This document shows positions 33,633 to 45,478 of a stretch of 64,000 nucleotides of DNA, one piece after another (positions within the stretch are counted from its first letter, which is position 1; every line of letters begins with the position of its first letter). The stretch is from assembly GCA_022813625.1 (NCBI GenBank), contig JAKLMB010000006.1:682001-746000 (forward strand), written 5' to 3'. The notes under the pieces are model-generated. The model did not search any database. It had not been told where the DNA came from and saw nothing but the letters and a program-made list of their open reading frames with translations. Origin of the DNA: Aaosphaeria pasadenensis. Its lineage: Eukaryota; Ascomycota; Dothideomycetes; Pleosporales. Both the position numbers and the translations under genes were made by a program.

Positions 33633-36190
33633 ATGGCTTCCGGCGCCTCGTACACCGAAGCCGACGCGCAGATGGGTGGTGGACCTGGTCTTTATGGCAA
33701 CCAGAATGGAGGAGGATCGCCCTCGCAGCAGCAACAGCACCTATCGCACGATCATGACCTCTCATCACTATCAGAAGGGATTGCTCATATCCAGCGCAAT
33801 AACGAGATGATGGACGCTGGAGGACCGCAAGCGCATCACATGGGTGCATCAATGAATCCCGCGCATCACCAATTCCAAACACCACCGCGCCCCGCACCCT
33901 CTCCGCAACAGATGGCACAAACGGTCATGGGTCTGGATGAACATAACATGTTCAGCGACCATGATAGCAGTCGAAAACGCTCCAAGGTCTCTCGCGCCTG
34001 CGACGAATGTCGGCGGAAGAAGGTAGGAAGCACTTGCATGTTTACGCACGACTCTTGCTAATCGCATGCAGATTCGATGTGACGCCACAAATGAGAATGG
34101 ACCAGAAGCTTGTTCAAGCTGTAAACGAACAGGAGCGCGTTGTCAGTTTAGTCGTCAGCCCATGAAACGCGGTCCAAGCAAAGGGTACGATATACTCACG
34201 GTAACATGCATTCATCTCTTCTGACGCGTCTTTCTAGGTATATCAAGGAACTGGCCGACCGACTCAATTCACTGGAGAATCAGATACAATATCCACACGC
34301 GCAGCCTACTCAAACTTTCGACTACGCGCCAATGCGCGACCAGCCAGTCCCGGACACGCAAGCACAGACGCAATTCCAGCGCAAACGGACTCATTCCATA
34401 TCCGAAGGTCTTCAAGAAGGGTACAATCGTTCGAGCTGGCCCGCTCAAGACCGCGGTATAGAGGCCTGGGATCCCCGTGCGCTCTCTTTGCTGACCTCTC
34501 AAGACCTTCCGTCAAATGGGCAGACAAACAGACGCGGTTCATATGGCGATTTAACACTCGCAGGGAATCTCATCAATGGGACTAACGAAGGCACTATCAA
34601 GTCGTGAGTCACACGATCTTTCTAGCTAAAATACATGCCGTACTGACTTATGGGACAGGTATTACAGCACTATACACTTGGTCTATCCTGTCCTTGCACA
34701 GGATTCAACCGCTTTGAACCGCCTGACTAACTGTCCGGCCAAATTGAGAGAATCTTTCTTCCTTGCCTTGGAATGCAGTGTTCACTCATATGCGCCAACG
34801 GCATTACCTCCTATGGACGTTTCTCTTACTCAACTGATTCAAAAGTGTCTGGAAGCTCTCGAGCTGGCCCAGCATACACTCAGCGATCCAGATAGTTCGA
34901 GACAATTCTACAACCACCTCGTATATTGTCAGACTCTGGTATTCCTCATCATCGCATCAGATAGGCCTTCCACGGATATAATTGCAAGCACGTCTGAGCT
35001 TCTAGGCCGTCTTGCTGGGCGCATTTCGGAGCTGGGCATTAACGATGCAAAGATAGTTGCGGCGCTACGAGACCAAGATCGTGAGCTGTACGAAGACTCG
35101 CGCCGACTATTTTGGACCGCTTTCATCCTGGACCGCTTCAATGCATCGAACAAAGGCAAGGACATGGTTCTGCCATTGTACGCTGGCTCGGTATCCCGGG
35201 ATGATTTTGATGCGCTGGGGGAGGTTGGCTATCACTTAGCCCGTAAGTGTGTCTCTTCATAATTTGAGGTTGTTTCTGACCAGTGCTTCAGGTGCTGCCG
35301 ATATCATTGGCCAGGTGACTTACATCGCTCGAGCTGGAAACGTGCCTAGCATCGATCCAACTTCTGCAATGACCTTTGCGGACCTAACCTCTTCGTCGCC
35401 AGCCTCCTTGTATCTCAACGGGCAGTTGCTACGCTTTCGAGAATCCCTTGAAATTAGCTCCCTGCCACCTACATCGCCACCATATCTTGCCTACCAGTAT
35501 CTTCGCATCTTGGTCGCACGTGCATCTACTTACACGGCGCCGAAAGAGACGCTTGCTTTCACCAAGGAGCTATTGGGGAGTATACAGGCCGTCAATGGGT
35601 CGATAACCCCGTTGCACCACATTTTTGCCCATATAGTGGCAACCTCTCTCACCGACCTTGCCGACAAGGTTGAAACCCAGATCGATGCACATGGTAGCAT
35701 CAGAGAGATGGATGAGGCAATTGCAAATGGCAACATTCTAGTCCGCATACCCGACGGCTTAGGGTGGGACACAGCGATCCGAAATATACTCCACCAGAAG
35801 AGATCATCCGAAGCACCACCTAATAATGTAGAGCAGGCCGGCCCGGCTACAGAGCCGAATATGGCCGGGCTCCAACACCTTGCTGCGGCTGCAGTAGGCG
35901 AACGTGAAGGGACGGATGCACGACCATCGAGCAGTGGAGGAAGCGCGCAAATCTCGCAATCAAATGCAGACGTCAAACATGACCTCACTGCTGCTATGGC
36001 TGCTGCAAGCGAGGCCGCTGCCGCCCAGGCAACCGCTGCCGCTGCCCAGCAACAATTACAAAGTGCTTCTCCAACTGCGAATCCCGCACATGATGGAAAC
36101 GCCAACAGCAACTCGGGACCAGGCGGGGACAACGACCAATATGACCCGAGTTTGATAGGCAAAGACGGCTTCATGTCAGCAGTCAGTTGA
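33633..36190 (+). CDS. Zn2Cys6 transcription factor, Rgt1-like (glucose-responsive regulator)
   Basis: Exons are 33633-34022, 34072-34184, 34238-34603, 34659-35242 and 35292-36190, giving 783 aa. The N-terminus is Gly/Gln/His-rich. The binuclear zinc cluster has C123, C126, C133, C144, C147 and C154 (CX2CX6CX10CX2CX6C), with the first intron inside it. The run RKRSKVSRACDECRRKK before it and PMKRGPSKGYIKEL after it match the signature of yeast Rgt1. A coiled segment follows (ELADRLNSLENQI), then a fungal-specific middle homology region (LRESFFLALE ... LFWTAFILDRFN). The tail is Ala/Gln/Asn-rich. Rgt1 represses hexose-transporter genes when glucose is absent. Filamentous-fungal members may regulate sugar transport or other carbon responses, so the role here is inferred. 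It converges with ATG13. Confidence 0.88.
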
Positions 36191-38504
36191 GCAAACCGCA
36201 CTTTGCCTTGGTTCTCATTTCCGTAATCTCAAATATTTCGCCGCCATTGTATCCCTTGTATCAAGATGTCTAATGTTTTATGGCATGTTTCTCGTTGGCG
36301 TACCATATACCCGGATCTTGATACGTCGAAGAAATGTTACGATCCCCCACCTACTTCCTCAAGATTGCTATCGGAGATACTAGGAAGACGGATGGTCAAA
36401 CTCAACAGCACACCCGGAGCCGACATGGCAGGCGACAATTCTCTTGCAGTCGACGGATGACGGGTCAATGAATTGACTACATCTGTCATCCTTCTTGCCT
36501 GGCGGATCATGTTGCAAACGGTTCTGCGCCCATCTGGCCAGGACCGGTCAACGCTTGCAAATTCACCTTGCACACCAAACAAAGGCGTTGCATCTTCCTC
36601 CATCTTGTTTTTCCAACCTTCCTGTCTCAATACGGTAAGATTCAAATTCTCCTTCCTACTTTTCTCTGCTCTATTTGCCTGTATTGCCTGTCTACGGAAA
36701 AGAAAATTTTATACCCCCCAATTTTGTTAATCCTTACCCTTCTCTCTTTCTCTCCATCCATCAATTCATCCTCCAAGTAAGTCTCTTTTCCCCTTCTGAC
36801 ATTCCCTCTCCCTTTCCCCCCTCCCAATATTTCTGGATTCACTATTTTCGTTCTTTCTACGGCCCTGCCGCTCGTCACAAATGGAAGGAAGGAAAGGAAA
36901 TAGGAATGGCGTTGCCAACCCACCAATCACCCCAACAACGAAAAGAAACCCCCAAGATTGATCGTCGGATCGCCAAGCAAAGCCACACGAAGGGGCAGGG
37001 GCAGGGACAGGGCATCATATCGATAAACGCATGTATACATATGAACGACATATTTTTTTAAGTCGGTGAAGGGGAAATGTAATGAAATGAAATGGAAATG
37101 GAAGGAAAGAATGAAAAACTTGAATCGTCCCATTTTTTGGGGTTTGTTTCATGGGACTTTTATGTGACTGATCGGTTTTTGTGAATGTGTAGTGGTGACG
37201 ATGGTGAAATCGCGTGGACTCACACGACTTGACTTGACTTCCCTTCCCTTCCCCTTCCGTGGATTATGAAAGAGTGTTTGCATGTACATCGACCGCTTTG
37301 ATTTGGACATAGTCTTGTGGGATGTCATTGTATTATGACATATCGTAACGCAACGTATCAGAGAATGACAATCAATCCAAGGTACATCAAAGCCGCCAAA
37401 CACAGAGAGAAAAAAGAAGAAGAAGAAAAGAACAAACGAATGTACAAACGCAACGAGATCGAGTCTGGGCAGTGGGTCTAGAATTGGAGACGGAAGAAGA
37501 GCGGCGGGAAACAGCTGAAGTTTTACAAAGTCTCATGATGTAAGTACCTAGTATCATATTTGTTTGACCTAGATGTACTCGATGCAAATCTTTTTTTCGT
37601 CCTGGGCATGCATGGCTTGGGAAAGTAACTTCAATTAATGATCCCTCCATTTGTCTCATTTGTTTTTTGTAATGGTGATTGTATTTGAGTATAGATACTC
37701 CGTGATGATATCATATAATGTCGTCCGCCTGCCCCGTCCCTTGCTGTTAAATACATTGATTGAATCGAACGAGTCGAGTGGGGAATGAGAAGCGCCCCCC
37801 AAAAGGATGTATGTGGAGTCCTCCTTCCCATTCTGTTCGATGTCCCAAGTGCCTTTTTCCAACCCAAAAGTCCCCATGAGAAAGGATATATGGCAGACCA
37901 AAAGTTTGATGGGCGGAGGGGTTGATGGTAAGTGGTTTCCCCGCCGGCCTCGATGAGAAATATGACAAACTCCTAAAGGAGAGAACCCAGTATGAACGGA
38001 TTTAGCGGAATCTTTGACGCCGATGTGATATGCCTAGTAAGGGAGAAAGAGAGAAAGGGAGAAGAAAAAAATTCAATGTCTAGGAACGAGACACGCAAGT
38101 AAACGGCCCAAAACGGAAAACGATGAAATTGACAAGGACAGGAAACCATCCTTCTCAAAAGCAAACAGAAAGAAAGAACTGAGCGATCATCTGTCACTCT
38201 GCGCAGAATCCACGTCCAATGGCCAACCTAGCCTGTTCGCAATTTCTTTTCTTCCTCCTTATCGTTGGGGATCATATAGATTCGATGGCTTGGTCCCGAT
38301 TCGCATCTTTTGGTCTAACGAAATAGCACATTTTGGGGAATATGACGGAGGTGGCAGGAAGAGTAAAGCAAAAAGATATATAAGGTATACGCTCGCTTGC
38401 TTTGAATGAATTCTCTGACTTGAGAAATATGTGTGTAGGATGCAGAGTCGAGTTCAAAGAACCATGGTGATGACGATCGAGACACAAGCAAAATAGGGGA
38501 GGGC
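36191..38504. other. 2.3-kb convergent intergenic region with a pyrimidine tract
   Basis: This lies between the 3' ends of the Rgt1-like gene and ATG13. A strongly pyrimidine-rich plus-strand tract at about 36590-36830 looks like a fungal leader, with a possible donor AAGTAAGT near 36776, but no real coding frame follows. The right half (37000-38500) has short frames in many phases and A-rich stretches. Most of it may be untranslated sequence of the two genes. Confidence 0.5.
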
Positions 38505-41423
38505 CTAGCGGAACCAAGGCGAACCTCGTCGCGCGTTGCTCCCCGAGCTGGATCCACCCCTTCCCTCTTCAATGCTGCGTCTCGATCCTGGGCCTATTTC
38601 GCTCATTTGGAATAGCAAGGGTTCGTCATCGTCGGCCGCGGCAACCTGGCGACTGGGAAACATATACCGACTTTGGCGTTCGGTAGAGCTGGTACCGCCC
38701 GTCGTTAGACTTGTAGAGGATCCATGATGCGATACCAAACCCCCACGCCCTCGATTGCTGCTGACTGTGCGGTTACCTCGATTCGATGGAATGTCCGATG
38801 TCGACGAGGGGCGCGGCAGATCATCTCGAGAATCAGGTTGGTCTAGGTTGTCAGTAGCTTCGTCGCCACGCTCCGCGCTGGCAAGGAGCTCAGTCTGCGC
38901 AAACAGTCCACTAGACGTGAGGTCTGCGGTAGCGGCTCGCTGCGGGTCTGTTGCTCGCTCCACATCTTCTGGTGGCAGACTGGCCGATCGAAGGCCGTAT
39001 AGGTCGGGCTCATCTTCCAATGCGCGGTTCTGTTGTGCAGCAGAGCTCGACCTTCGGATATAGTTCCAGGGTCGGGGCGATGTAGGGATGTCAATAGCAT
39101 TTGTCCCCTGATCATCTCCATCACCTCGTTCTCGATCTCGATCTTCGCTTATGCCCTGCCCTTGGGTTGCATGGCTTGGCCTACTTCGACTACGTCGAGG
39201 CTCGTATTCAATGATGCTATTAGCACTCAGACGTGACGGGATCGCTGGGGTATGTGGTGTATGAGGCGAAATGGGCTTTCCGGGGGATGACGACGTGGAC
39301 ACCGAAGTACCAGCAATCATCTGAGGCACGCTGGAGAGCTGGCGGCTAGAAGAAGAAGAAGATCGATGTAGAAGCATTGATGAAGAAACGGAGTCTGACA
39401 GAGCGGCATGCGAATCTCTCAAACGCTGGTACTTGTTAAGCTGAGCGGTTGTCCTTCGCATAGTGGCGTCCTTTGCTGCATTGTCATTCCTGTTGAAACT
39501 CTTCAAATCCTTCTTTTGTTCGAGGAGCTTCAGGAAGTCTGAAATATTCTCATCGTCTGTTTTGATCGAGCCAGAACTGGCGCCCTCGCCCTCATTGAGA
39601 ACATCCGAGCCGGGTTGTTGCGACGAGGCTATGCTGCCTTTGCCGCTACTGAGGTTATCATCTTCGGTCTTGCTGCCGCCTCCTGACGAAAATCGACTTC
39701 GTCTGTGTCCAAAGCTGCTGCTGTACCGGGTGATGGGTGCTGGCTTCGGTGAACTTGAAGCCGACGAAGCGATGGCAGTCTCATTTGGCAGCGAAGGAGC
39801 TCGGAGGGCAGTCTGTGGCAGAGCGGTCAAGGAAGTTCGATTGCGAGGCTGGTTCAGGGCACTGGGGGTGGATCCCCGCCCCAAGGAACTGCTAGGACGT
39901 CCAAGTGAACTACCTGGAGATGGAGGTACGACAGGCCCAGGTGCAGGTGAAGATGATAACGAGCCAGCTTTGAAGGGTTGGAATGACACCGACGTTCTCC
40001 TCTGGTAAGACGGTGCATCTGTTGACCGAAGCGATGACTTCGAACCCTGTGCTAACCGATGGTTAGGGGGTAGCTTCTGCGGAGGGGTTTCTATGGGAGA
40101 GCTGGACGGCATATCGCGAGCCGCACGAAGTGCGGACAGGGGGCTTGTTCCCGCAGTAGGACCGACTTGATGGAAAGTTGACATGCTGCCATAGGCTTGG
40201 CCGAGTTCTGGTACATCCTGTGGTTGGACTTTGTTGACGGGTAGTGACCCAGGCACCTGACCTCGCTCTCGGGTGGCCTGCTCCAGATAGCTGTCGTCAA
40301 GCCCCATGAAATGGGAGCTCAGCATCGACTCCGAGTCAGAAATGCTGAAATCGCAGTTTGTTCGGTACTCTACGGATACACAGAGGGGACCAACTGGGGA
40401 GTTTGAGGGTGTAAATTCTTGGGTTTCGGTGACGTTCTCTGATGATGGATGCAATGGGACGCGGAGTGTGTCTGGTCGCGGGCTTTTGAAATCGCCATTG
40501 GAGATGCGATAGTTTAACTTCAAAGAGGGATGGTTAGCTGGTTGCTTCGCTATACTTTTGTGATACTTGAAGGCCGGTAGGAATCGCAAGTATGCATAGA
40601 GAGATCGGAACAGAACGACCGCCTTCTTGTAGACGTTGGGTAGCGGATCCCTCAACTCCGAGGGGTGGACTGAGTTTTTGTCACCAACGTGTACCTTCCA
40701 GCGTTCGAGTACCAGTTGTGTTGACCTCGTTGTGCGACTCGATGCTCGTGAGGTGGAGTCTACTGGGACATTCAGAGCCTCGCCAACATCCCAGCGCTTT
40801 CCATCGCCATCATGCACGACTAGCGACTGTTTATGTCCGAGTCCCTTAATATCTAGATATATCTCGATGCAAAGGGAAGGTTGTCCTTGCATAGCGTCCA
40901 TCGTCTTCCAGGGGAGTAGGTCTTCGGCAAGCAAATCGGTTTCGTCGAGAACGACATTGAACTAGTAGATCGCCAAGTCAGTTATGTGTTATCCCAATGT
41001 GTGAGCGGAAAACCTACCCATTTATTCTGCCTGAGTTCACCTTTGTTGTTGAAGCTTTGGGGCAAGATCATGCGAGATGAGACGATAGTGAGGGCTGCTT
41101 TGGTGAAGAAGTTCTGTTGACCTCAGGTATTAGTAGCTATTCGAGATCAAGAAGCTGGGGTGCCATGTAGTACATACCTGTATCACCTGGTTCACCTTCT
41201 GATGGTTCTTCTGCTCCGACTCGGATACCTGCTCTGACCGTGGTACCATTTCGCCGTCACCTTCTTCGACAGCTCTGTCACCATAGGAAGGGGAATCCGA
41301 GTAAGGAGAGGAGCGTTCTGGAGTAGGATCCCGCTGGTTGTTTGTGCGGGAGGGGTTGGTCTGAAGATTGTTGGCGGCCGAAGCGGTCCGCGGGGGTTGT
41401 CGTGAATGCGACTGCGGCTGCAT
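38505..41423 (-). CDS. ATG13: Autophagy-related protein 13 (Atg13), HORMA-domain scaffold of the Atg1 kinase complex
   Basis: Exons on the minus strand are 41423-41178, 41113-41018 and 40961-38505, giving 932 aa. After a disordered N-terminus of about 70 residues comes KVNQVIQ/NFFTKAALTIVSSR, the start of the HORMA domain, which runs to about residue 300 and includes ERWKVHV, VLFRSLYAYLRFLPAFKYHK and LCVSVEYRTNCDF. All three exons contribute to it. The remainder is long, Ser/Pro-rich and disordered, as in fungal Atg13, where Atg1- and Atg17-binding motifs and many TORC1 phosphorylation sites lie. Atg13 is a cytoplasmic scaffold that recruits Atg1 at the pre-autophagosomal structure on starvation. 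The chosen start is the ATG giving MQPQSHSR; an upstream in-frame ATG at 41486 is possible. Confidence 0.93.
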
Positions 41424-44400
41424 GGTGTGAATGGGAGCCTCCGGGGAGACAAGGGCGTGCAGGAAGCACTTGGGTAGGTATGACAAGAGCTAGGCTGCGG
41501 GGAATCAAGGGCGGTTATGGCTGCTGGGGTTCGAAGAGGCGAATACTTGTGGGAGCCATCACGGGAGGGCGACGGGTGGCTAATCTGGTGCAGCAGTACG
41601 GACGGTGACAGTCAGAGATGTCTCTCAGCAGACAGGTCCACGCGGGGGTGATGTCTTATTCGGCCAGGGGTGGAAAGAAGCTCAGGCAGCAGCCATGGTG
41701 TAATGATGTTCTAGAGTTGTATAGGGTCGCGTCGAGAGAAGGCCTGAGGCGTTGAGGGTTGAGTTGAGTACCTCAGTGGGAGTGGGCGAGAGAGGTACTG
41801 AAGATGGTGAGTAACAGGGCGGATGGGATGTGTGTGGCGGAGGTTGAGATGGGAAGGGAGATATAGAATGTAGATAGGAGTAGAGGTAAGGCAAGGCTAT
41901 GAAAGGGAATGAGAGTAGGCGGATGATGAGGTTGCGGTTGTTGGATGAATGGATGGATGGCTGGACTGGCTTGGATGTTTAGTTAGTAGGAGGGAGGTAG
42001 GAGGTAGGATGGGAGGCTCGTGACTGTCCCGTATGACGCTTATCCTTCCTGATAGCGAGCGCAAGTCCCTGGAAGGGCATAAACCAACACAAGCAACGGC
42101 CACCACGCAAAGCAACTGCCAAACGTCTAATCTTGTTATAGTCTAGTATTTACAGTGGCAAACTACATGATCCCGATAAGGAGAGTGTGAAAGAGGGGAG
42201 GGAGGAGATACGAGGATTGATTCACTCTGTAGCTTGAAGGCTGTGGTTACTATGGAGGTAGCTCTCTTAGCTCCGACTGTCGATAACAAACCGATAAGAT
42301 CATCTATCAAACCTGACGACTGTGAGACACAAAGAAACTACCTACATATCTACATGTGAGTACCTGTGCACGAGTTGTGATTCATATTGCCGTCCAGGTG
42401 TTGTGTCCATGTCTTATTGATCTTATCATTGGAATATGGGGTAATATAACACTCGTACCCCATGTTGTACCTACACTATGGCTGGTGGAGCTTGACGCGT
42501 GATTCGAGCCGGCACCCTTCCCCGACCGGAGAACCACCCATGACTTCCTTGTGGAGTACCTACGGGTACTTTGAAGTACCTTTAACGTTACATGCAATCA
42601 ACAATGGCCTTGAGATACTTATGAGTACCTTTGAGTACCTAGAGTAGTTATCGACCATCTTTCTTGTATCTGCTGCTCACGACCTGATGTCATCTACATC
42701 CGCACGCAGAGTCTATCCGCAACTACTCCGCCCTCATTCCCGTACCTCTCCCCTCTCAGGCAAGTGAGTTCATTATTGAATCTCTAGGTAACTATCACAT
42801 CTGATCACGACTTACTGTGTATGTATGTATGTAAGGAGTACGGGAGCAGATTTGCACTCCGTCCTCAGCCTTGAGCAATATCACGCAATTGGTAACCCGG
42901 CTTCACGGCATCGCCTCACCTGCCTTTCCCCTTCCCACCCAACACCCTCTAACTAACCATCTGTCTATCTATCTGTCTACCTCGTACCTCCAGCTATCTA
43001 ACCGGTACCCTCTCGACTTGCAGTTTTGAGTGCTGACCGGCGTTACACAACCCACACTTCCTGCTCCCTTTGTGCGTGCCACGACGCTGATTGTCATTGT
43101 TGAGCCTCCCCCTCGCCTCCAATTAGCTTCGAATCTCCTGCCCATCTGTGCGTTTTCCTTGCCAACTCGCTGCGACATGAGACATCATCGATGCCATCAA
43201 GTACATGTCTACTCCGTACAATCGATCTTGGACTACCTGTACCTACGTGGCCTAGACACTGGCTAGCCTCTGACAAGGTCAAGGTCTCATCCGACTGAAC
43301 CTTTGCACCATCGGTGAATTGTTCCGTGCTTTGCGTTTGTCCTTTCAGGCAGGACGTCAATCAATCACGTCCTAACAACCAGCATAAAGGGAAGAAAACA
43401 CCAAACCTGCACGCCTCCTCGTCTAAACTCTCCCATCTGTGTTGCCTAGCATTTGATACGGCCAATCCACAGCACCTACAATATCTGCGAGAGTGCTGCC
43501 TGTCCTCAACATAATCCACAATCCCCTCTCTTTTCCACACTCTCTTGCACCCGACCACACCACAATATACCGTCTTCTTGCGACCCCATTGGATATGTTT
43601 CCGACCCTGCGTAACCTTTGCCTCTGCCTACGCTACGAGTGCATGCATAGCCGCCTCGACATTTCTTCATGCATCCCACATCACGGATCGAATAGTACTG
43701 GTGTCCGGGGGGGCCATTCTCCTCTCTCCATGATTGCGTTCTGCAGTGCATATAATGCTCTAGGCAATGATGTCGACCGGTGAAGTTGATCCTACCGGTC
43801 AATTGGGTTCACCAGAGTTCACCAGAATTGCTCAATTAGGATTCGTCGACCTAATGCTTCCGTACAAGGGGGCAACGTGTTCTCCAAACAGAAATCCTGG
43901 CCGATTATTTGACAATAATTTATCCAGTAGGAAGCTTGCGCGGATCCGATGGCGCGCGTTGCCTATCTACTGTGTAACATACCTCGTAGCGCAGCACTCG
44001 CCTGAACAAGACAGCCCGTTGTTGGCTGGAAACATGTTTAGACGACCTTTCGCATTCATTTGAACATGATTAGTTGGCGAGCACATATTGTGTCTTTCCA
44101 TGAAACGTTTTTTGTATGTACATCTATCCCACTTAATGTATATCACAGGAGGGAAGGGCGCGTCCCGTATGTGGACTTTAAAGTTCTTCATGTATGTGCA
44201 TGCATGTAGTTGCTACTGTCTGCTTCCATACAATTGACCCACGAACAGAACACTGCACAGCTTTTTTGACCATCAACAATTTCAATCAACAATCTGCCAA
44301 GCACACGTTACTGGTGTCTAAAAAATTAAATTGATTTAGGTATTGTGTTCACCGCCAGATCGACCAGTGGAGCATGAACGTGCGCAGTAGGGGACTACAT

Positions 44401-45478
44401 ATAGGACCCGCGCCCCAAGTCCCAGATACCAAAAAGACTCCCTCGAGTTCATTGCTACAAATATCTACCCCTCTAGAACGAAAAGCCTCTCAACAACCCC
44501 TCTTGAGGATCATCCGAGGCAGGTTGTTTGTAGTCTGGGGCAGTTGAACTACATCCTTTTCCATAGTAGTAGAAGATGGAAGTTGCAGCATCGAGCTCCT
44601 TTGAATGGTGCGCGTGGTACCTCGGCGGATCTGATTGGCCGTCGAGGGAATTAACGCGTCCATTCACTCCCGCGGCACTCGTCTACTTGTACCTAATGTA
44701 CCTGGATATATAACATATATCAATATTCAATGACTTGACTGACCCCGCCAACTGACTGTATATACAGCTCTCACAGTGCTAATATACAGAAAATCGTCTT
44801 GACAATTGCATTGCAGAGATTACAAGTCACTATCTTTCCCACTGACTCATTCTGAGCCTTTGCGACTCACACACCGAGAGATAGGACCCCCGGCTCACGT
44901 CCATTTGCGCGTTTCGTCATCATCATAGACTATCGACCGCCATCCATTCGCGCACTCTGTCTCCTATTCACCACCACCACTCAGTAACTACTATCCCGCA
45001 ACGCAGCCACAGCATCTTTTGGTTCTGTCTTACTTTCCAAGAAAGCAACAAGTACACCTCCCCGAATCGCTCCTTGAATAATCGTCTTCACACAAGTTCC
45101 AACGCTTCGGCCGATTCTACCCCTCTCCTCCGCATCGCCGGCCTACAAGTAGTACAAGTGTCTGTCTGCCTGCGCACATTCCGATTGCCACCCAACGGAA
45201 ATCTATCGCAAGCCACGAACGACGCACTTTCGCGAGTTCAACCACCCCCGCCATTATCCTTCGTCGAATCGCACTATTCTCCAACGACTCAAGCCCGTCA
45301 AATCCCATAGAATCCTTTCCGCCGTTTGGCACCACCGGCCACGCCCGTGTCCGGTATCCTCCTCTGGAGTCTTCCCAAGCTTCGCAACCAGCACCTTTAA
45401 ATAGGCTTTGACCTTCGAGGTCATAGCGAGGTGCTATCTGTCGAAGCAGTCGGAATACTCTTATACCCTGATTAGCAC
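41424..45478. promoter_or_regulatory. 4.0-kb divergent region between ATG13 and the IBTK-like gene
   Basis: No gene is supported. The parts adjoining both start codons look like long leaders: purine-rich on the plus strand near 41750-42000 for ATG13, and pyrimidine-rich near 44960-45130 for the plus-strand gene. The stretch 42530-42645 is dense in GTACCT/AGTACC words, and 43000-43780 is pyrimidine-rich without a usable frame. Confidence 0.55.

Noticed and set aside
35530..36201. 223-aa minus-strand frame
   Set aside because: It is antisense to the Ala-rich end of the Rgt1-like gene; its Ala/Ser/Cys-rich product reflects the opposite strand.
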